Below are positions 22,181-34,385 of a stretch of DNA of 34,531 nt, piece after piece; the first letter of the stretch is position 1; each line of letters opens with the position of its first letter. The stretch spans positions 52,501-87,031 of the forward strand of contig LUCW03001873.1 of the NCBI GenBank assembly GCA_001586965.3, read 5' to 3'. The translations under genes and the position numbers were made by a program. Source of the stretch: Sphaeroforma sirkka. Lineage: Eukaryota; Opisthokonta; Ichthyosporea; Ichthyophonida. A model generated the notes under the pieces. The model was not told where the DNA came from and did not search any database. It saw nothing but the letters and a program-made list of their open reading frames with translations.

Positions 22181-23918
22181 TTACAATTGATTAACTACTA
22201 GTGGTGCATCGGTGGCATCGACAACTCTATCCTGACCAACCATTTGATTATAAGCTTTCTGGGCTATTACCATGGTAGGTGCATTGGTATTTCCAGATAC
22301 TACTGTAGGCATGACGGAGGCGTCGATCACTCTAAGCCCTTCCATTCCGTGTACTTTCAGACCATTGGAATGATCAACCACTGCCATAGGATCTGTTGAT
22401 GGGCCCATTCTACAGGTAGATACCGGGTGGTAGATGGATTCGGTATTTTCACGCAGATACTCCTTGATGTCGCTGTCGGTAAGGTTGTTAACATCCTTAT
22501 CACCAAATCCACTGACCACCAGGTTATCTTCTGCTAGGGTCTTGGTTTGAATCAGCTCGATGCTTTTTCGTACTGCTGCCACCATGGGGTCAAAGTCGGC
22601 GGGCACATCGTAATAATTGGGGTCAATCAGTGGCCCATCCATTGGGTCAGCCGAATTCAGTCCAACCGTCCCACGAGACTCGGGCCGCATATAGCACGAT
22701 TTGACCGAGATGCCACCACCGTATCTTAAAGTGGCACCATGATCTTTGTAGTAGAAGGGTGCGACATGCATTTGAATATCATTAGCGGGAATGTCAGGCT
22801 TGCTTTTGAAGAATGAGCCAACCATTTGATTGTCTCCCATGAACACTCCTTCTTTCTTGAAAAGACCTAGAAAGAAGTGCGTGATCTGACTTGGTAGGTT
22901 GGTGAGCCCGATTTGCAGTGGCATACTTATTCTAAAAGTTTTAGCATTCACACAGATGTCGGCATGATCCTGAAGATTCTGTCCCACTCCTGGCAATTCA
23001 TGTACTACATCAATTCCGTGCTTAGTAAGCTGGTCCTTAGGGCCAATTCCTGAGAGCATCAGTAACTGTGGACTGTTAAATGCACCACCGCACAGGACAA
23101 CATCGTTTTTTGCCTCGAATGTTACGGGGTTAGCAGAATCTGAGCTGCCTGACACCACTGCATGCACTCCAGTCGCCCGTTTACCTTCTGTGAGTACCTT
23201 TGTGGTATGAGCATCAACAATAACATCCAGGTTTGGGCGAGCTCGGACCTCTGGGGTCAGAAAGGCAACACCAGTGCTGCAGCGCCCACCCTTGGTCTGT
23301 GTGTACTGATAATACCCAATTCCAGACTGGTCTTCTCCATTAAAGTCATCGGTCGTTGTCCATCCCAACTCGTTGCCTGCTTTGACAATGCGCTTACTGT
23401 ATGGGCCAATGTGATTCTGCGTCCGCACATGAAGAGGACCTTCGTTACCGTGGTATGGGTTGTTTTTTTGAGCGTATCATTATTCTCCAATTCCTTGAAA
23501 ATGGGTAGCACATTCTCCCATTCCCAACCGTTGCATTTATTCTCCCCAGCCCATAAGTTGGTGAAGTCATATTTCAAGCCGCGAATATATACCATAGCGT
23601 TAATCGCAGAGGAGCCGCCGACTCCGCGACCACGAGGCTGGAACATATTCCTACCATTACAGGTTCTTCTGAGGTGTTGTCCAGTATCGATGGTTGTACT
23701 TTTACTGTAGGGAACGGTCCAGAAAAACCCACTGGGGTTGCGGATGAGCGGTGTGCTATCATCTGAGCCTGTCTCTAGTAAAAAGCCACCCGTACATTGG
23801 GGTTCGATGAGAGGCGATTGGCCATTACACAGCCGGCACTTCCGCCACCAACAACCACATAGTCGTAGACCTGCTTAGTAGAAGCAGGGAGAGATCGAAG
23901 TGACTTTGAGAGTGACAT
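22181..23918 (-). CDS. GMC-family FAD oxidoreductase, copy 2 (C-terminal 415 codons intact)
   Basis: Best copy for the catalytic half. Using the 577-aa numbering: FAD dinucleotide-binding [10 protein letters not shown] (21-30); GMC signature 1 within [18 protein letters not shown] (96-113); signature 2 [15 protein letters not shown] (277-291); active-site His496 in [10 protein letters not shown]; and GNTNAP (541-546) supplying the second active-site position. Residues 163-577 read open here. Upstream breaks: two extra T at 23463-23469, an extra G at 23662-23663, one T short at 23700-23703, two extra A at 23780-23784 (net +4). The N-terminus [16 protein letters not shown] is Ser/Lys/Arg-rich without acids, compatible with mitochondrial import but not proof. 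The C-terminus VVNQL is not a standard peroxisomal signal. No introns. Substrate is not readable from sequence. Confidence 0.93.
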
Positions 23919-24710
23919 TTTAAATAGTCGTTTAGTTGATTATGCAAATGTAAACTATTAAGTATATTCTGGTGATTATAGTGACCTGGTGAGCGCTTAA
24001 ATATCAGAAAGCAGACTGTTGTAGCCATAATGCGGTGCATCCAGCGATCGATATTTGCTTGAATCAAAAGACTAACTGACGTAGCGTATATGTAGCTCTA
24101 CATAAATGCGTAAGCCAATCACGCGTAGGGCTCGGAGCCTTAGGAGCGCTAAGATTTATCCCGTACTGGCGTAAACGATTAAACGGTAAAAAAAAAAATA
24201 TATCGTTTGTCTATTCACTTTATTGGCTTGCATAGTATCACTGCTGACTCTGAGTGCGGTATCAGTGTATCACTGAATCTGTGTATCACTGTATCAGGAG
24301 CTCAGGACTCAAACTTTTCTTGAAATAAGTCTCCGATCGTCAATCGGGTGATATTCAGTGAAGCTCCGGAATTCCGGATTCTCAAAAATACAACTGTTGA
24401 ACTCCGCCGATTGTCCGAGCCTATGGATCAGGTTCTGGTTTTTATTTTTTTTGTATTTTGGTTTGTAAATAAAATAAAAGAACAAACACAGAATGTGTGA
24501 ATAATAGCCTACCAATTATGCATACATAGTAGTATTTAAAAATTACATAGTTCATGCATAGCTGCATAGCCTTTATTCCATTTGGATATATCATATCAGC
24601 AACATTCTGTGAAGACAGCTGAAAAGTATAAAAGAAAAAAAATTGTGGAGATATCCATCATACAATTTAATCATTCAAAAGTGCAAAGCAAGCCTGCCTC
24701 CGCAACAAGA
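23919..24710. promoter_or_regulatory. Divergent promoter region, unit 2
   Basis: 792 bases, the same element order as in unit 1. The palindrome TCCGGAATTCCGGA is at 24365-24378 and TATAAAAG at 24627-24634, 77 bases before the sulfatase ATG. It differs from unit 1 mainly in poly-A and poly-T lengths (~24188, ~24440). Confidence 0.6.
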
Positions 24711-26921
24711 ATGAAGTTTACATACGCACTGCATGCTGCAGCTATATGCGCGACAGCGGCAGCCCTAGACGATAGTTACAAGCCTGCTTCAGATGTCACT
24801 AAGCAGGCGATTGCTGACTCAGTTGCCAACCTCAACTTTTCAGATTTTACGGACTTCGAAGATGTGGATAGAGGATTTGTAGTAGCACCGGCGAGTCTAA
24901 GGGTAGTTGATGAAAACGGTCAAGTAGCATCGGATTCCGATCCCTTTCTAGAGACGATTCACGATGATGTTCCCTGTCCAGACAGTGTCAATCCATCTAC
25001 CTGGCGACAAGCTCAATTGATGACCCGGGTAGGAGCCTACAAAGTTATGGACAAGGTGTACCAGATTCGTGGATTCGATTTGGCGGTGATGACCATCATT
25101 GAAGCACCTGAAGGTCTTATTGTATTTGACCCCCTTGGCACCAAAGCAACGGCCAAAGAGGCGTTTGACTTCTATTTGAAGGAGGTTGGACCGAACACAG
25201 GCGCCAATCTGACACTAGCTGCTGTAGTCTTCACACACTCCCACATGGACCACTTTGGAGGGGTTCTAGGACTGGTGGATGACGAAACTTGGTCCAAAGG
25301 AAACATTCAGGTTGTTGCACCACTTAATTTTGCTGAGGAGGCACTGTCTGAAAACTACATGGTCATTGGAAATATGGGAAGACGGGCATGGTGGCAATTC
25401 GGCAATCTCCTACCTGCCAACGAGAACGCAAGTATTCATGCTGGTCTGTCGTTCACGCAATCGAACTCCCTATTCACATACGCCGGAGACACTCTGGAAA
25501 TCACGAAGGATATTGAAACACACACCATTGCTGGGATCACTTTTGAGTTTATGCTCACTTTGAGTGCAGAGGCTCCCGCAGAAATGCACACATGGGTAGA
25601 AGACTGGGGACTGCTAAATACCGGCGAGAACGCTGTGATGTCTGCACACAACTTTTTGACACTCCGGGGAGCGAAAGCAAGAGACCCAATGAAGTGGACC
25701 ACGTGCATTCAACAAACTATCCAGAGATATGGCGATCGAGTTCAAACTATGATCGGTCAGCACCACTGGCCGAAGTTTGGAAACGAAAACGTAGTTGAAC
25801 ATCTCACCATGACCCGCGACTACATCAAATTCACTCATGACCAGTCTGTTCGACTACTGAATCTTGGATTTGGTATGGAGGAAATCAGCGAGACAATCGA
25901 AATGCCCAAGTCCATGGACTCATACTTTAATACACGTGGGCACTACGGTCACCTCAAACACAACTCCAAGGAGGTATATCAGTTTTACGTCGGCTGGTGG
26001 GATGGCAATCCCGCAGGTTTCCAGCGTCTACCCCCGGTGGAGAGAGCGCAGCAGTTTGTGGCTGACATGGGTGGGATTGAGGCTGTTATCGAGCGAGGCC
26101 AATGGCATCTCGACAACGGTAACTACCGATGGTGTGCTGAAAGCATGAACCAAGCTGTGTTCAGCGATCCCACAAACATGGAGGCCAGATATCTGGAGGC
26201 TGACTGTCTGGAGCAAATCGGTTATGCCGAAGAGAGCGGTATCCGACGAAACTTTATGCTCACAGGCACCCAAGAGCTTCGCCACGGCAAGAAAGCGTAC
26301 CCAGAGCCAGATTTGGACGAATCGTTCCTGTTGGAAATGCCACTCTGGATGATGTTGCAGAGCTTAGAGATCAAAATCGACCCCACCATGGCCGAACAGT
26401 CCAATGGCTTGTCACTGAATTTGGAGGTGAAGGATACCAACGAGAAGTTCAACATCATCATATCACACGCCGTTCTGATTTTCCTCCCAGTCGATGTATT
26501 ACCCACCACTGCCCGTGCTACCATTACCGCTGATAGCAAAAAAGGCGATGATAAATGTACTATCCACTGGTGATACCTCAGGTGTGGCTATCACAGGCGA
26601 CAAGGCTGCCTTTGCCGAGCTGATGGGCTGTATCTCCACTGTGTCAGATGGAACCTGGAACATCATTGAACCGCGTGAACACTATGTCCCAAAGCCCCAA
26701 GCTACATATCCCCAATCACAAACGCTGGCATCCACGGCAGGACCAGTCTCTTGCCCCACTAGTGAAGCTCTCTCTACAGGTGCTTGGGTAAGTATTAGCT
26801 TGGCTTGTGCCGTGATTGGTGTCTCTTTGGGAGCTATGACGATGAGATGTTTGTCAAAAAAAAGCCAAAGTTTAGCTCAGAATCGACAACTAAACTTGAC
26901 GACATCAGTCAGCTAGAATAA
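24711..26921 (+). CDS. SdsA/BDS1-type alkylsulfatase, copy 2 (first 610 codons intact)
   Basis: Hydrolyses alkyl sulfate esters to alcohol and sulfate. In 735-aa numbering: signal peptide 1-19; metallo-beta-lactamase fold ~90-355 with zinc motif THSHMDHFGG (175-184), glutamates in APAEM (E291) and GENA (E306), and GQHHWP (349-354); alkylsulfatase dimerisation region ~395-530 (YQFYVGWWDGNP); an SCP2-like C-terminal domain ~535-660; then a single hydrophobic helix AWVSISLACAVIGVSLGAMTM (691-711) and a ~24-residue charged tail. The N-terminal signal plus C-terminal helix suggests a membrane-anchored enzyme facing the cell exterior or a lumen. The frame is open to codon 611, then broken by one extra A at 26538-26543 and two extra A at 26856-26863. 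One substitution, Ser591 to Phe (TCC to TTC, ~26481), is peculiar to this copy. No introns. Confidence 0.95.
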
Positions 26922-27140
26922 TATCAACATAGCTAATACATAATAAAACCGATAATAAATCAAATCCGACTCAAACTGTATTTGTAGTTCACTGTAGACG
27001 TTTGGCTTGCGATGGTCTACTGCAGTTCGCAGCACAAAAACTTAATACAAAACGTTTTGTAAGAGTCTCGGTGTATCATATGCATAAACACTTTATCACC
27101 AACATTAGCATTGTATTGATCTAATGATGTATATAGTGTA

Positions 27141-27182
<42 letters not shown>

Positions 27183-27410
27183 ATCCATACACATGTATAA
27201 TCGCAAATCATTAACTGTATGGCTGTTACATCAGTGCACAATACACAATTCAAGGTACATGCACCCGTAAATAAATGTATCTGTATTATAATGCAATACG
27301 CTTTTAGGCTACGTCTACTTGATAATATTTAATTAATATTGGTACAATGATATTTTTTAGGAAGTTAGAAGAATGTATGGTAAGAACGATCTACGTCTTG
27401 TCAGCACGAC
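26922..27410. terminator. Convergent 3' spacer between units 2 and 3
   Basis: 489 bases, with the two AATAAA hexamers again 20-40 bases after the sulfatase stop and a TG/TA run at ~27138-27182 whose length differs from the other copies. Confidence 0.55.
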
Positions 27411-29147
27411 TTACAATTGATTAACTACTAGTGGTGCATCGGTGGCATCGACAACTCTATCCTGACCAACCATTTGATTATAAGCTTTCTGGGCTATTAC
27501 CATGGTAGGTGCATTGGTATTTCCAGATACTACTGTAGGCATGACGGAGGCGTCGATCACTCTAAGCCCTTCCATTCCGTGTACTTTCAGACCATTGGAA
27601 TGATCAACCACTGCCATAGGATCTGTTGATGGGCCCATTCTACAGGTAGATACCGGGTGGTAGATGGATTCGGTATTTTCACGCAGATACTCCTTGATGT
27701 CGCTGTCGGTAAGGTTGTTAACATCCTTATCACCAAATCCACTGACCACCAGGTTATCTTCTGCTAGGGTCTTGGTTTGAATCAGCTCGATGCTTTTTCG
27801 TACTGCTGCCACCATGGGGTCAAAGTCGGCGGGCACATCGTAATAATTGGGGTCAATCAGTGGCCCATCCATTGGGTCAGCCGAATTCAGTCCAACCGTC
27901 CCACGAGACTCGGGCCGCATATAGCACGATTTGACCGAGATGCCACCACCGTATCTTAAAGTGGCACCATGATCTTTGTAGTAGAAGGGTGCGACATGCA
28001 TTTGAATATCATTAGCGGGAATGTCAGGCTTGCTTTTGAAGAATGAGCCAACCATTTGATTGTCTCCCATGAACACTCCTTCTTTCTTGAAAAGACCTAG
28101 AAAGAAGTGCGTGATCTGACTTGGTAGGTTGGTGAGCCCGATTTGCAGTGGCATACTTATTCCCTAAAAGTTTTAGCATTCACACAGATGTCGGCATGAT
28201 CCTGAAGATTCTGTCCCACTCCTGGCAATTCATGTACTACATCAATTCCGTGCTTAGTAAGCTGGTCCTTAGGGCCAATTCCTGAGAGCATCAGTAACTG
28301 TGGACTGTTAAATGCACCACCGCACAGGACAACATCGTTTTTTTGCCTCGAATGTTACGGGGTTAGCAGAATCTGAGCTGCCTGACACCACTGCATGCAC
28401 TCCAGTCGCCCGTTTACCTTCTGTGAGTACCTTTGTGGTATGAGCATCAACAATAACATCCAGGTTTGGGCGAGCTCGGACCTCTGGGGTCAGAAAGGCA
28501 ACACCAGTGCTGCAGCGCCCACCCTTGGTCTGTGTGTACTGATAATACCCAATTCCAGACTGGTCTTCTCCATTAAAGTCATCGGTCGTTGTCCATCCCA
28601 ACTCGTTGCCTGCTTTGACAATGCGCTTACTGTATGGGCCAATGTGATTCTGCGTCCGCACATGAAGAGGACCTTCGTTACCGTGGTATGGGTTGTTTTT
28701 GAGCGTATCATTATTCTCCAATTCCTTGAAAATGGGTAGCACATTCTCCCATTCCCAACCGTTGCATTTATTCTCCCCAGCCCATAAGTTGGTGAAGTCA
28801 TATTTCAAGCCGCGAATATATACCATAGCGTTAATCGCAGAGGAGCCGCCGACTCCGCGACCACGAGGCTGGAACATATTCCTACCATTACAGTTCTTCT
28901 GAGGTGTTGTCCAGTATCGATGGTTGTACTTTTTACTGTAGGGAACGGTCCAGAAAAACCCACTGGGGTTGCGGATGAGCGGTGTGCTATCATCTGAGCC
29001 TGTCTCTAGTAAAGCCACCCGTACATTGGGGTTCGATGAGAGGCGATTGGCCATTACACAGCCGGCACTTCCGCCACCAACAACCACATAGTCGTAGACC
29101 TGCTTAGTAGAAGCAGGGAGAGATCGAAGTGACTTTGAGAGTGACAT
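27411..29147 (-). CDS. GMC-family FAD oxidoreductase, copy 3 (N-terminal 269 codons intact)
   Basis: Best copy for the FAD-binding half: codons 1-269 read open, covering the GGGSAG motif and signature 1. It then breaks at a T run (28338-28344, one extra) just before signature 2, and again at CCC (28162-28164, two extra). From 28154 leftwards the frame is open to the stop. The two changes add up to +3. Joined by comparison with copy 2 this gives the consensus length of 577 aa. It is the least damaged GMC copy in the window. Confidence 0.93.
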
Positions 29148-29941
29148 TTTAAATAGTCGTTTAGTTGATTATGCAAATGTAAACTATTAAGTATATTCTG
29201 GTGATTATAGTGACCTGGTGAGCGCTTAAATATCAGAAAGCAGACTGTTGTAGCCATAATGCGGTGCATCCAGCGATCGATATTTGCTTGAATCAAAAGA
29301 CTAACTGACGTAGCGTATATGTAGCTCTACATAAATGCGTAAGCCAATCACGCGTAGGGCTCGGAGCCTTAGGAGCGCTAAGATTTATCCCGTACTGGCG
29401 TAAACGATTAAACGGTAAAAAAAAAAATATATCGTTTGTCTATTCACTTTATTGGCTTGCATAGTATCACTGCTGACTCTGAGTGCGGTATCAGTGTATC
29501 ACTGAATCTGTGTATCACTGTATCAGGAGCTCAGGACTCAAACTTTTCTTGAAATAAGTCTCCGATCGTCAATCGGGTGATATTCAGTGAAGCTCCGGAA
29601 TTCCGGATTCTCAAAAATACAACTGTTGAACTCCGCCGATTGTCCGAGCCTATGGATCAGGTTCTGGTTTTTATTTTTTTTGTATTTTGGTTTGTAAATA
29701 AAATAAAAGAACAAACACAGAATGTGTGAATAATAGCCTACCAATTATGCATACATAGTAGTATTTAAAAATTACATAGTTCATGCATAGCTGCATAGCC
29801 TTTATTCCATTTGGATATATCATATCAGCAACATTCTGTGAAGACAGCTGAAAAGTATAAAAGAAAAAAAAAATTGTGGAGATATCCATCATACAATTTA
29901 ATCATTCAAAAGTGCAAAGCAAGCCTGCCTCCGCAACAAGA
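29148..29941. promoter_or_regulatory. Divergent promoter region, unit 3
   Basis: 794 bases. Palindrome at 29594-29607; TATAAAAG at 29856-29863, 79 bases before the sulfatase ATG because the following A run is two longer than in unit 2. Otherwise as in the other units. Confidence 0.6.
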
Positions 29942-32156
29942 ATGAAGTTTACATACGCACTGCATGCTGCAGCTATATGCGCGACAGCGGCAGCCCTAGA
30001 CGATAGTTACAAGCCTGCTTCAGATGTCACTAAGCAGGCGATTGCTGACTCAGTTGCCAACCTCAACTTTTCAGATTTTACGGACTTCGAAGATGTGGAT
30101 AGAGGATTTGTAGTAGCACCGGCGAGTCTAAGGGTAGTTGATGAAAACGGTCAAGTAGCATCGGATTCCGATCCCTTTCTAGAGACGATTCACGATGATG
30201 TTCCCTGTCCAGACAGTGTCAATCCATCTACCTGGCGACAAGCTCAATTGATGACCCGGGTAGGAGCCTACAAAGTTATGGACAAGGTGTACCAGATTCG
30301 TGGATTCGATTTGGCGGTGATGACCATCATTGAAGCACCTGAAGGTCTTATTGTATTTGACCCCTTGGCACCAAAGCAACGGCCAAAGAGGCGTTTGACT
30401 TCTATTTGAAGGAGGTTGGACCGAACACAGGCGCCAATCTGACACTAGCTGCTGTAGTCTTCACACACTCCCACATGGACCACTTTGGAGGGGTTCTAGG
30501 ACTGGTGGATGACGAAACTTGGTCCAAAGGAAACATTCAGGTTGTTGCACCACTTAATTTTGCTGAGGAGGCACTGTCTGAAAACTACATGGTCATTGGA
30601 AATATGGGAAGACGGGCATGGTGGCAATTCGGCAATCTCCTACCTGCCAACGAGAACGCAAGTATTCATGCTGGTCTGTCGTTCACGCAATCGAACTCCC
30701 TATTCACATACGCCGGAGACACTCTGGAAATCACGAAGGATATTGAAACACACACCATTGCTGGGATCACTTTTGAGTTTATGCTCACTTTGAGTGCAGA
30801 GGCTCCCGCAGAAATGCACACATGGGTAGAAGACTGGGGACTGCTAAATACCGGCGAGAACGCTGTGATGTCTGCACACAACTTTTTGACACTCCGGGGA
30901 GCGAAAGCAAGAGACCCAATGAAGTGGACCACGTGCATTCAACAAACTATCCAGAGATATGGCGATCGAGTTCAAACTATGATCGGTCAGCACCACTGGC
31001 CGAAGTTTGGAAACGAAAACGTAGTTGAACATCTCACCATGACCCGCGACTACATCAAATTCACTCATGACCAGTCTGTTCGACTACTGAATCTTGGATT
31101 TGGTATGGAGGAAATCAGCGAGACAATCGAAATGCCCAAGTCCATGGACTCATACTTAATTTTTTAATACACGTGGGCACTACGGTCACCTCAAACACAA
31201 CTCCAAGGAGGTATATCAGTTTTACGTCGGCTGGTGGGATGGCAATCCCGCAGGTTTCCAGCGTCTACCCCCGGTGGAGAGAGCGCAGCAGTTTGTGGCT
31301 GACATGGGTGGGATTGAGGCTGTTATCGAGCGAGGCCAATGGCATCTCGACAACGGTAACTACCGATGGTGTGCTGAAAGCATGAACCAAGCTGTGTTCA
31401 GCGATCCCACAAACATGGAGGCCAGATATCTGGAGGCTGACTGTCTGGAGCAAATCGGTTATGCCGAAGAGAGCGGTATCCGACGAAACTTTATGCTCAC
31501 AGGCACCCAAGAGCTTCGCCACGGCAAGAAAGCGTACCCAGAGCCAGATTTGGACGAATCGTTCCTGTTGGAAATGCCACTCTGGATGATGTTGCAGAGC
31601 TTAGAGATCAAAATCGACCCCACCATGGCCGAACAGTCCAATGGCTTGTCACTGAATTTGGAGGTGAAAGGATACCAACGAGAAGTTCAACATCATCATA
31701 TCACACGCCGTTCTGATTTCCCTCCCAGTCGATGTATTACCCACCACTGCCCGTGCTACCATTACCGCTGATAGCAAAAAGGCGATGATAAATGTACTAT
31801 CCACTGGTGATACCTCAGGTGTGGCTATCACAGGCGACAAGGCTGCCTTTGCCGAGCTGATGGGCTGTATCTCCACTGTGTCAGATGGAACCTGGAACAT
31901 CATTGAACCGCGTGAACACTATGTCCCAAAGCCCCAAGCTACATATCCCCAATCACAAACGCTGGCATCCACGGCAGGACCAGTCTCTTGCCCCACTAGT
32001 GAAGCTCTCTCTACAGGTGCTTGGGTAAGTATTAGCTTGGCTTGTGCCGTGATTGGTGTCTCTTTGGGAGCTATGACGATGAGATGTTTGTCAAAAAAGC
32101 CAAAGTTTAGCTCAGAATCGACAACTAAACTTGACGACATCAGTCAGCTAGAATAA
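29942..32156 (+). CDS. SdsA/BDS1-type alkylsulfatase, copy 3 (frameshifted)
   Basis: Three lesions relative to the 2208-nt consensus: one C missing at 30361-30364 (before the zinc motif), a seven-base AT insertion around 31156-31166 that changes CTTTAATAC to a longer T-rich run, and one A extra at 31667-31669 (net +7). Between lesions long segments are open, including 30406-31140, which holds HSHMDH, APAEM and GQHHWP. The C-terminal part from 31785 is open and shows the correct A-run length at the SKKAMINVL junction and the full membrane helix and tail. The seven-base insertion is the only lesion here that is not a simple one- or two-base homopolymer change. Confidence 0.88.
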
Positions 32157-32376
32157 TATCAACATAGCTAATACATAATAAAACCGATAATAAATCAAAT
32201 CCGACTCAAACTGTATTTGTAGTTCACTGTAGACGTTTGGCTTGCGATGGTCTACTGCAGTTCGCAGCACAAAAAACTTAATACAAAACGTTTTGTAAGA
32301 GTCTCGGTGTATCATATGCATAAACACTTTATCACCAACATTAGCATTGTATTGATCTAATGATGTATATAGTGTA

Positions 32377-32420
<44 letters not shown>

Positions 32421-32645
32421 CCATACACATGTATAATCGCAAATCATTAACTGTATGGCTGTTACATCAGTGCACAATACACAATTCAAGGTACATGCAC
32501 CCGTAAATAAATGTATCTGTATTATAATGCAATACGCTTTTAGGCTACGTCTACTTGATAATATTTAATTAATATTGGTACAATGATATTTTTAGGAAGT
32601 TAGAAGAATGTATGGTAAGAACGATCTACGTCTTGTCAGCACGAC
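32157..32645. terminator. Convergent 3' spacer between units 3 and 4
   Basis: 489 bases with AATAAA hexamers shortly after the sulfatase stop and a TG/TA run at ~32378-32417. Nearly identical to the other two spacers. Confidence 0.55.
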
Positions 32646-34385
32646 TTACAATTGATTAACTACTAGTGGTGCATCGGTGGCATCGACAACTCTATCCTGA
32701 CCAACCATTTGATTATAAGCTTTCTGGGCTATTACCATGGTAGGTGCATTGGTATTTCCAGATACTACTGTAGGCATGACGGAGGCGTCGATCACTCTAA
32801 GCCCTTCCATTCCGTGTACTTTCAGACCATTGGAATGATCAACCACTGCCATAGGATCTGTTGATGGGCCCATTCTACAGGTAGATACCGGGTGGTAGAT
32901 GGATTCGGTATTTTCACGCAGATACTCCTTGATGTCGCTGTCGGTAAGGTTGTTAACATCCTTATCACCAAATCCACTGACCACCAGGTTATCTTCTGCT
33001 AGGGTCTTGGTTTGAATCAGCTCGATGCTTTTTCGTACTGCTGCCACCATGGGGTCAAAGTCGGCGGGCACATCGTAATAATTGGGGTCAATCAGTGGCC
33101 CATCCATTGGGTCAGCCGAATTCAGTCCAACCGTCCCACGAGACTCGGGCCGCATATAGCACGATTTGACCGAGATGCCACCACCGTATCTTAAAGTGGC
33201 ACCATGATCTTTGTAGTAGAAGGGTGCGACATGCATTTGAATATCATTAGCGGGAATGTCAGGCTTGCTTTTTGAAGAATGAGCCAACCATTTGATTGTC
33301 TCCCATGAACACTCCTTCTTTCTTGAAAAGACCTAGAAAGAAGTGCGTGATCTGACTTGGTAGGTTGGTGAGCCCGATTTGCAGTGGCATACTTATTCTA
33401 AAAGTTTTAGCATTCACACAGATGTCGGCATGATCCTGAAGATTCTGTCCCACTCCTGGCAATTCATGTACTACATCAATTCCGTGCTTAGTAAGCTGGT
33501 CCTTAGGGGCCAATTCCTGAGAGCATCAGTAACTGTGGACTGTTAAATGCACCACCGCACAGGACAACATCGTTTTTTGCCTCGAATGTTACGGGGTTAG
33601 CAGAATCTGAGCTGCCTGACACCACTGCATGCACCCAGTCGCCCGTTTACCTTCTGTGAGTACCTTTGTGGTATGAGCATCAACAATAACATCCAGGTTT
33701 GGGCGAGCTCGGACCTCTGGGGTCAGAAAGGCAACACCAGTGCTGCAGCGCCCACCCTTGGTCTGTGTACTGATAATACCCAATTCCAGACTGGTCTTCT
33801 CCATTAAAGTCATCGGTCGTTGTCCATCCCAACTCGTTGCCTGCTTTTGACAATGCGCTTACTGTATGGGCCAATGTGATTCTGCGTCCGCACATGAAGA
33901 GGACCTTCGTTACCGTGGTATGGGTTGTTTTTGAGCGTATCATTATTCTCCAATTCCTTGAAAATGGGTAGCACATTCTCCCATTCCCAACCGTTGCATT
34001 TATTCTCCCCAGCCCATAAGTTGGTGAAGTCATATTTCAAGCCGCGAATATATACCATAGCGTTAATCGCAGAGGAGCCGCCGACTCCGCGACCACGAGG
34101 CTGGAACATATTCCTACCATTACAGTTCTTCTGAGGTGTTGTCCAGTATCGATGGTTGTACTTTTTTTACTGTAGGGAACGGTCCAGAAAAACCCACTGG
34201 GGTTGCGGATGAGCGGTGTGCTATCATCTGAGCCTGTCTCTAGTAAAGCCACCCGTACATTGGGGTTCGATGAGAGGCGATTGGCCATTACACAGCACGG
34301 CACTTCCGCCACCAACAACCACATGATAGTCGTAGACCTGCTTAGTAGCTTGCGGGAGAGATCGAAGTGACTTTGAGAGTGACAT
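32646..34385 (-). CDS. GMC-family FAD oxidoreductase, copy 4 (most frameshifted)
   Basis: Six bases longer than consensus, with at least eight indels: T run 33269-33273 (+1), G run 33506-33509 (+1), T lost near 33634, GT lost near 33766, T run 33845-33848 (+1), T run 34162-34168 (+2), an inserted base near 34297 and three bases near 34325. Near 34349-34353 several bases are also substituted. The codons for residues ~10-30, including the FAD-binding GGGSAG stretch, are thus disturbed more than in any other copy. The catalytic end (33287 leftwards to the stop) reads open and matches copy 2. Confidence 0.85.

Noticed and set aside
23162..23710. 182-codon plus-strand frame overlapping GMC copy 2, with shorter versions in the other copies
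   Set aside because: It is the antisense shadow of the GMC gene; its reading depends on the same homopolymer indels and it lacks domain features.
24309..24515. 68-codon minus-strand frame in the divergent promoter, conserved in unit 3
   Set aside because: Conserved only because whole units are identical; Lys/Asn-rich low-complexity translation of the poly-A/T region.
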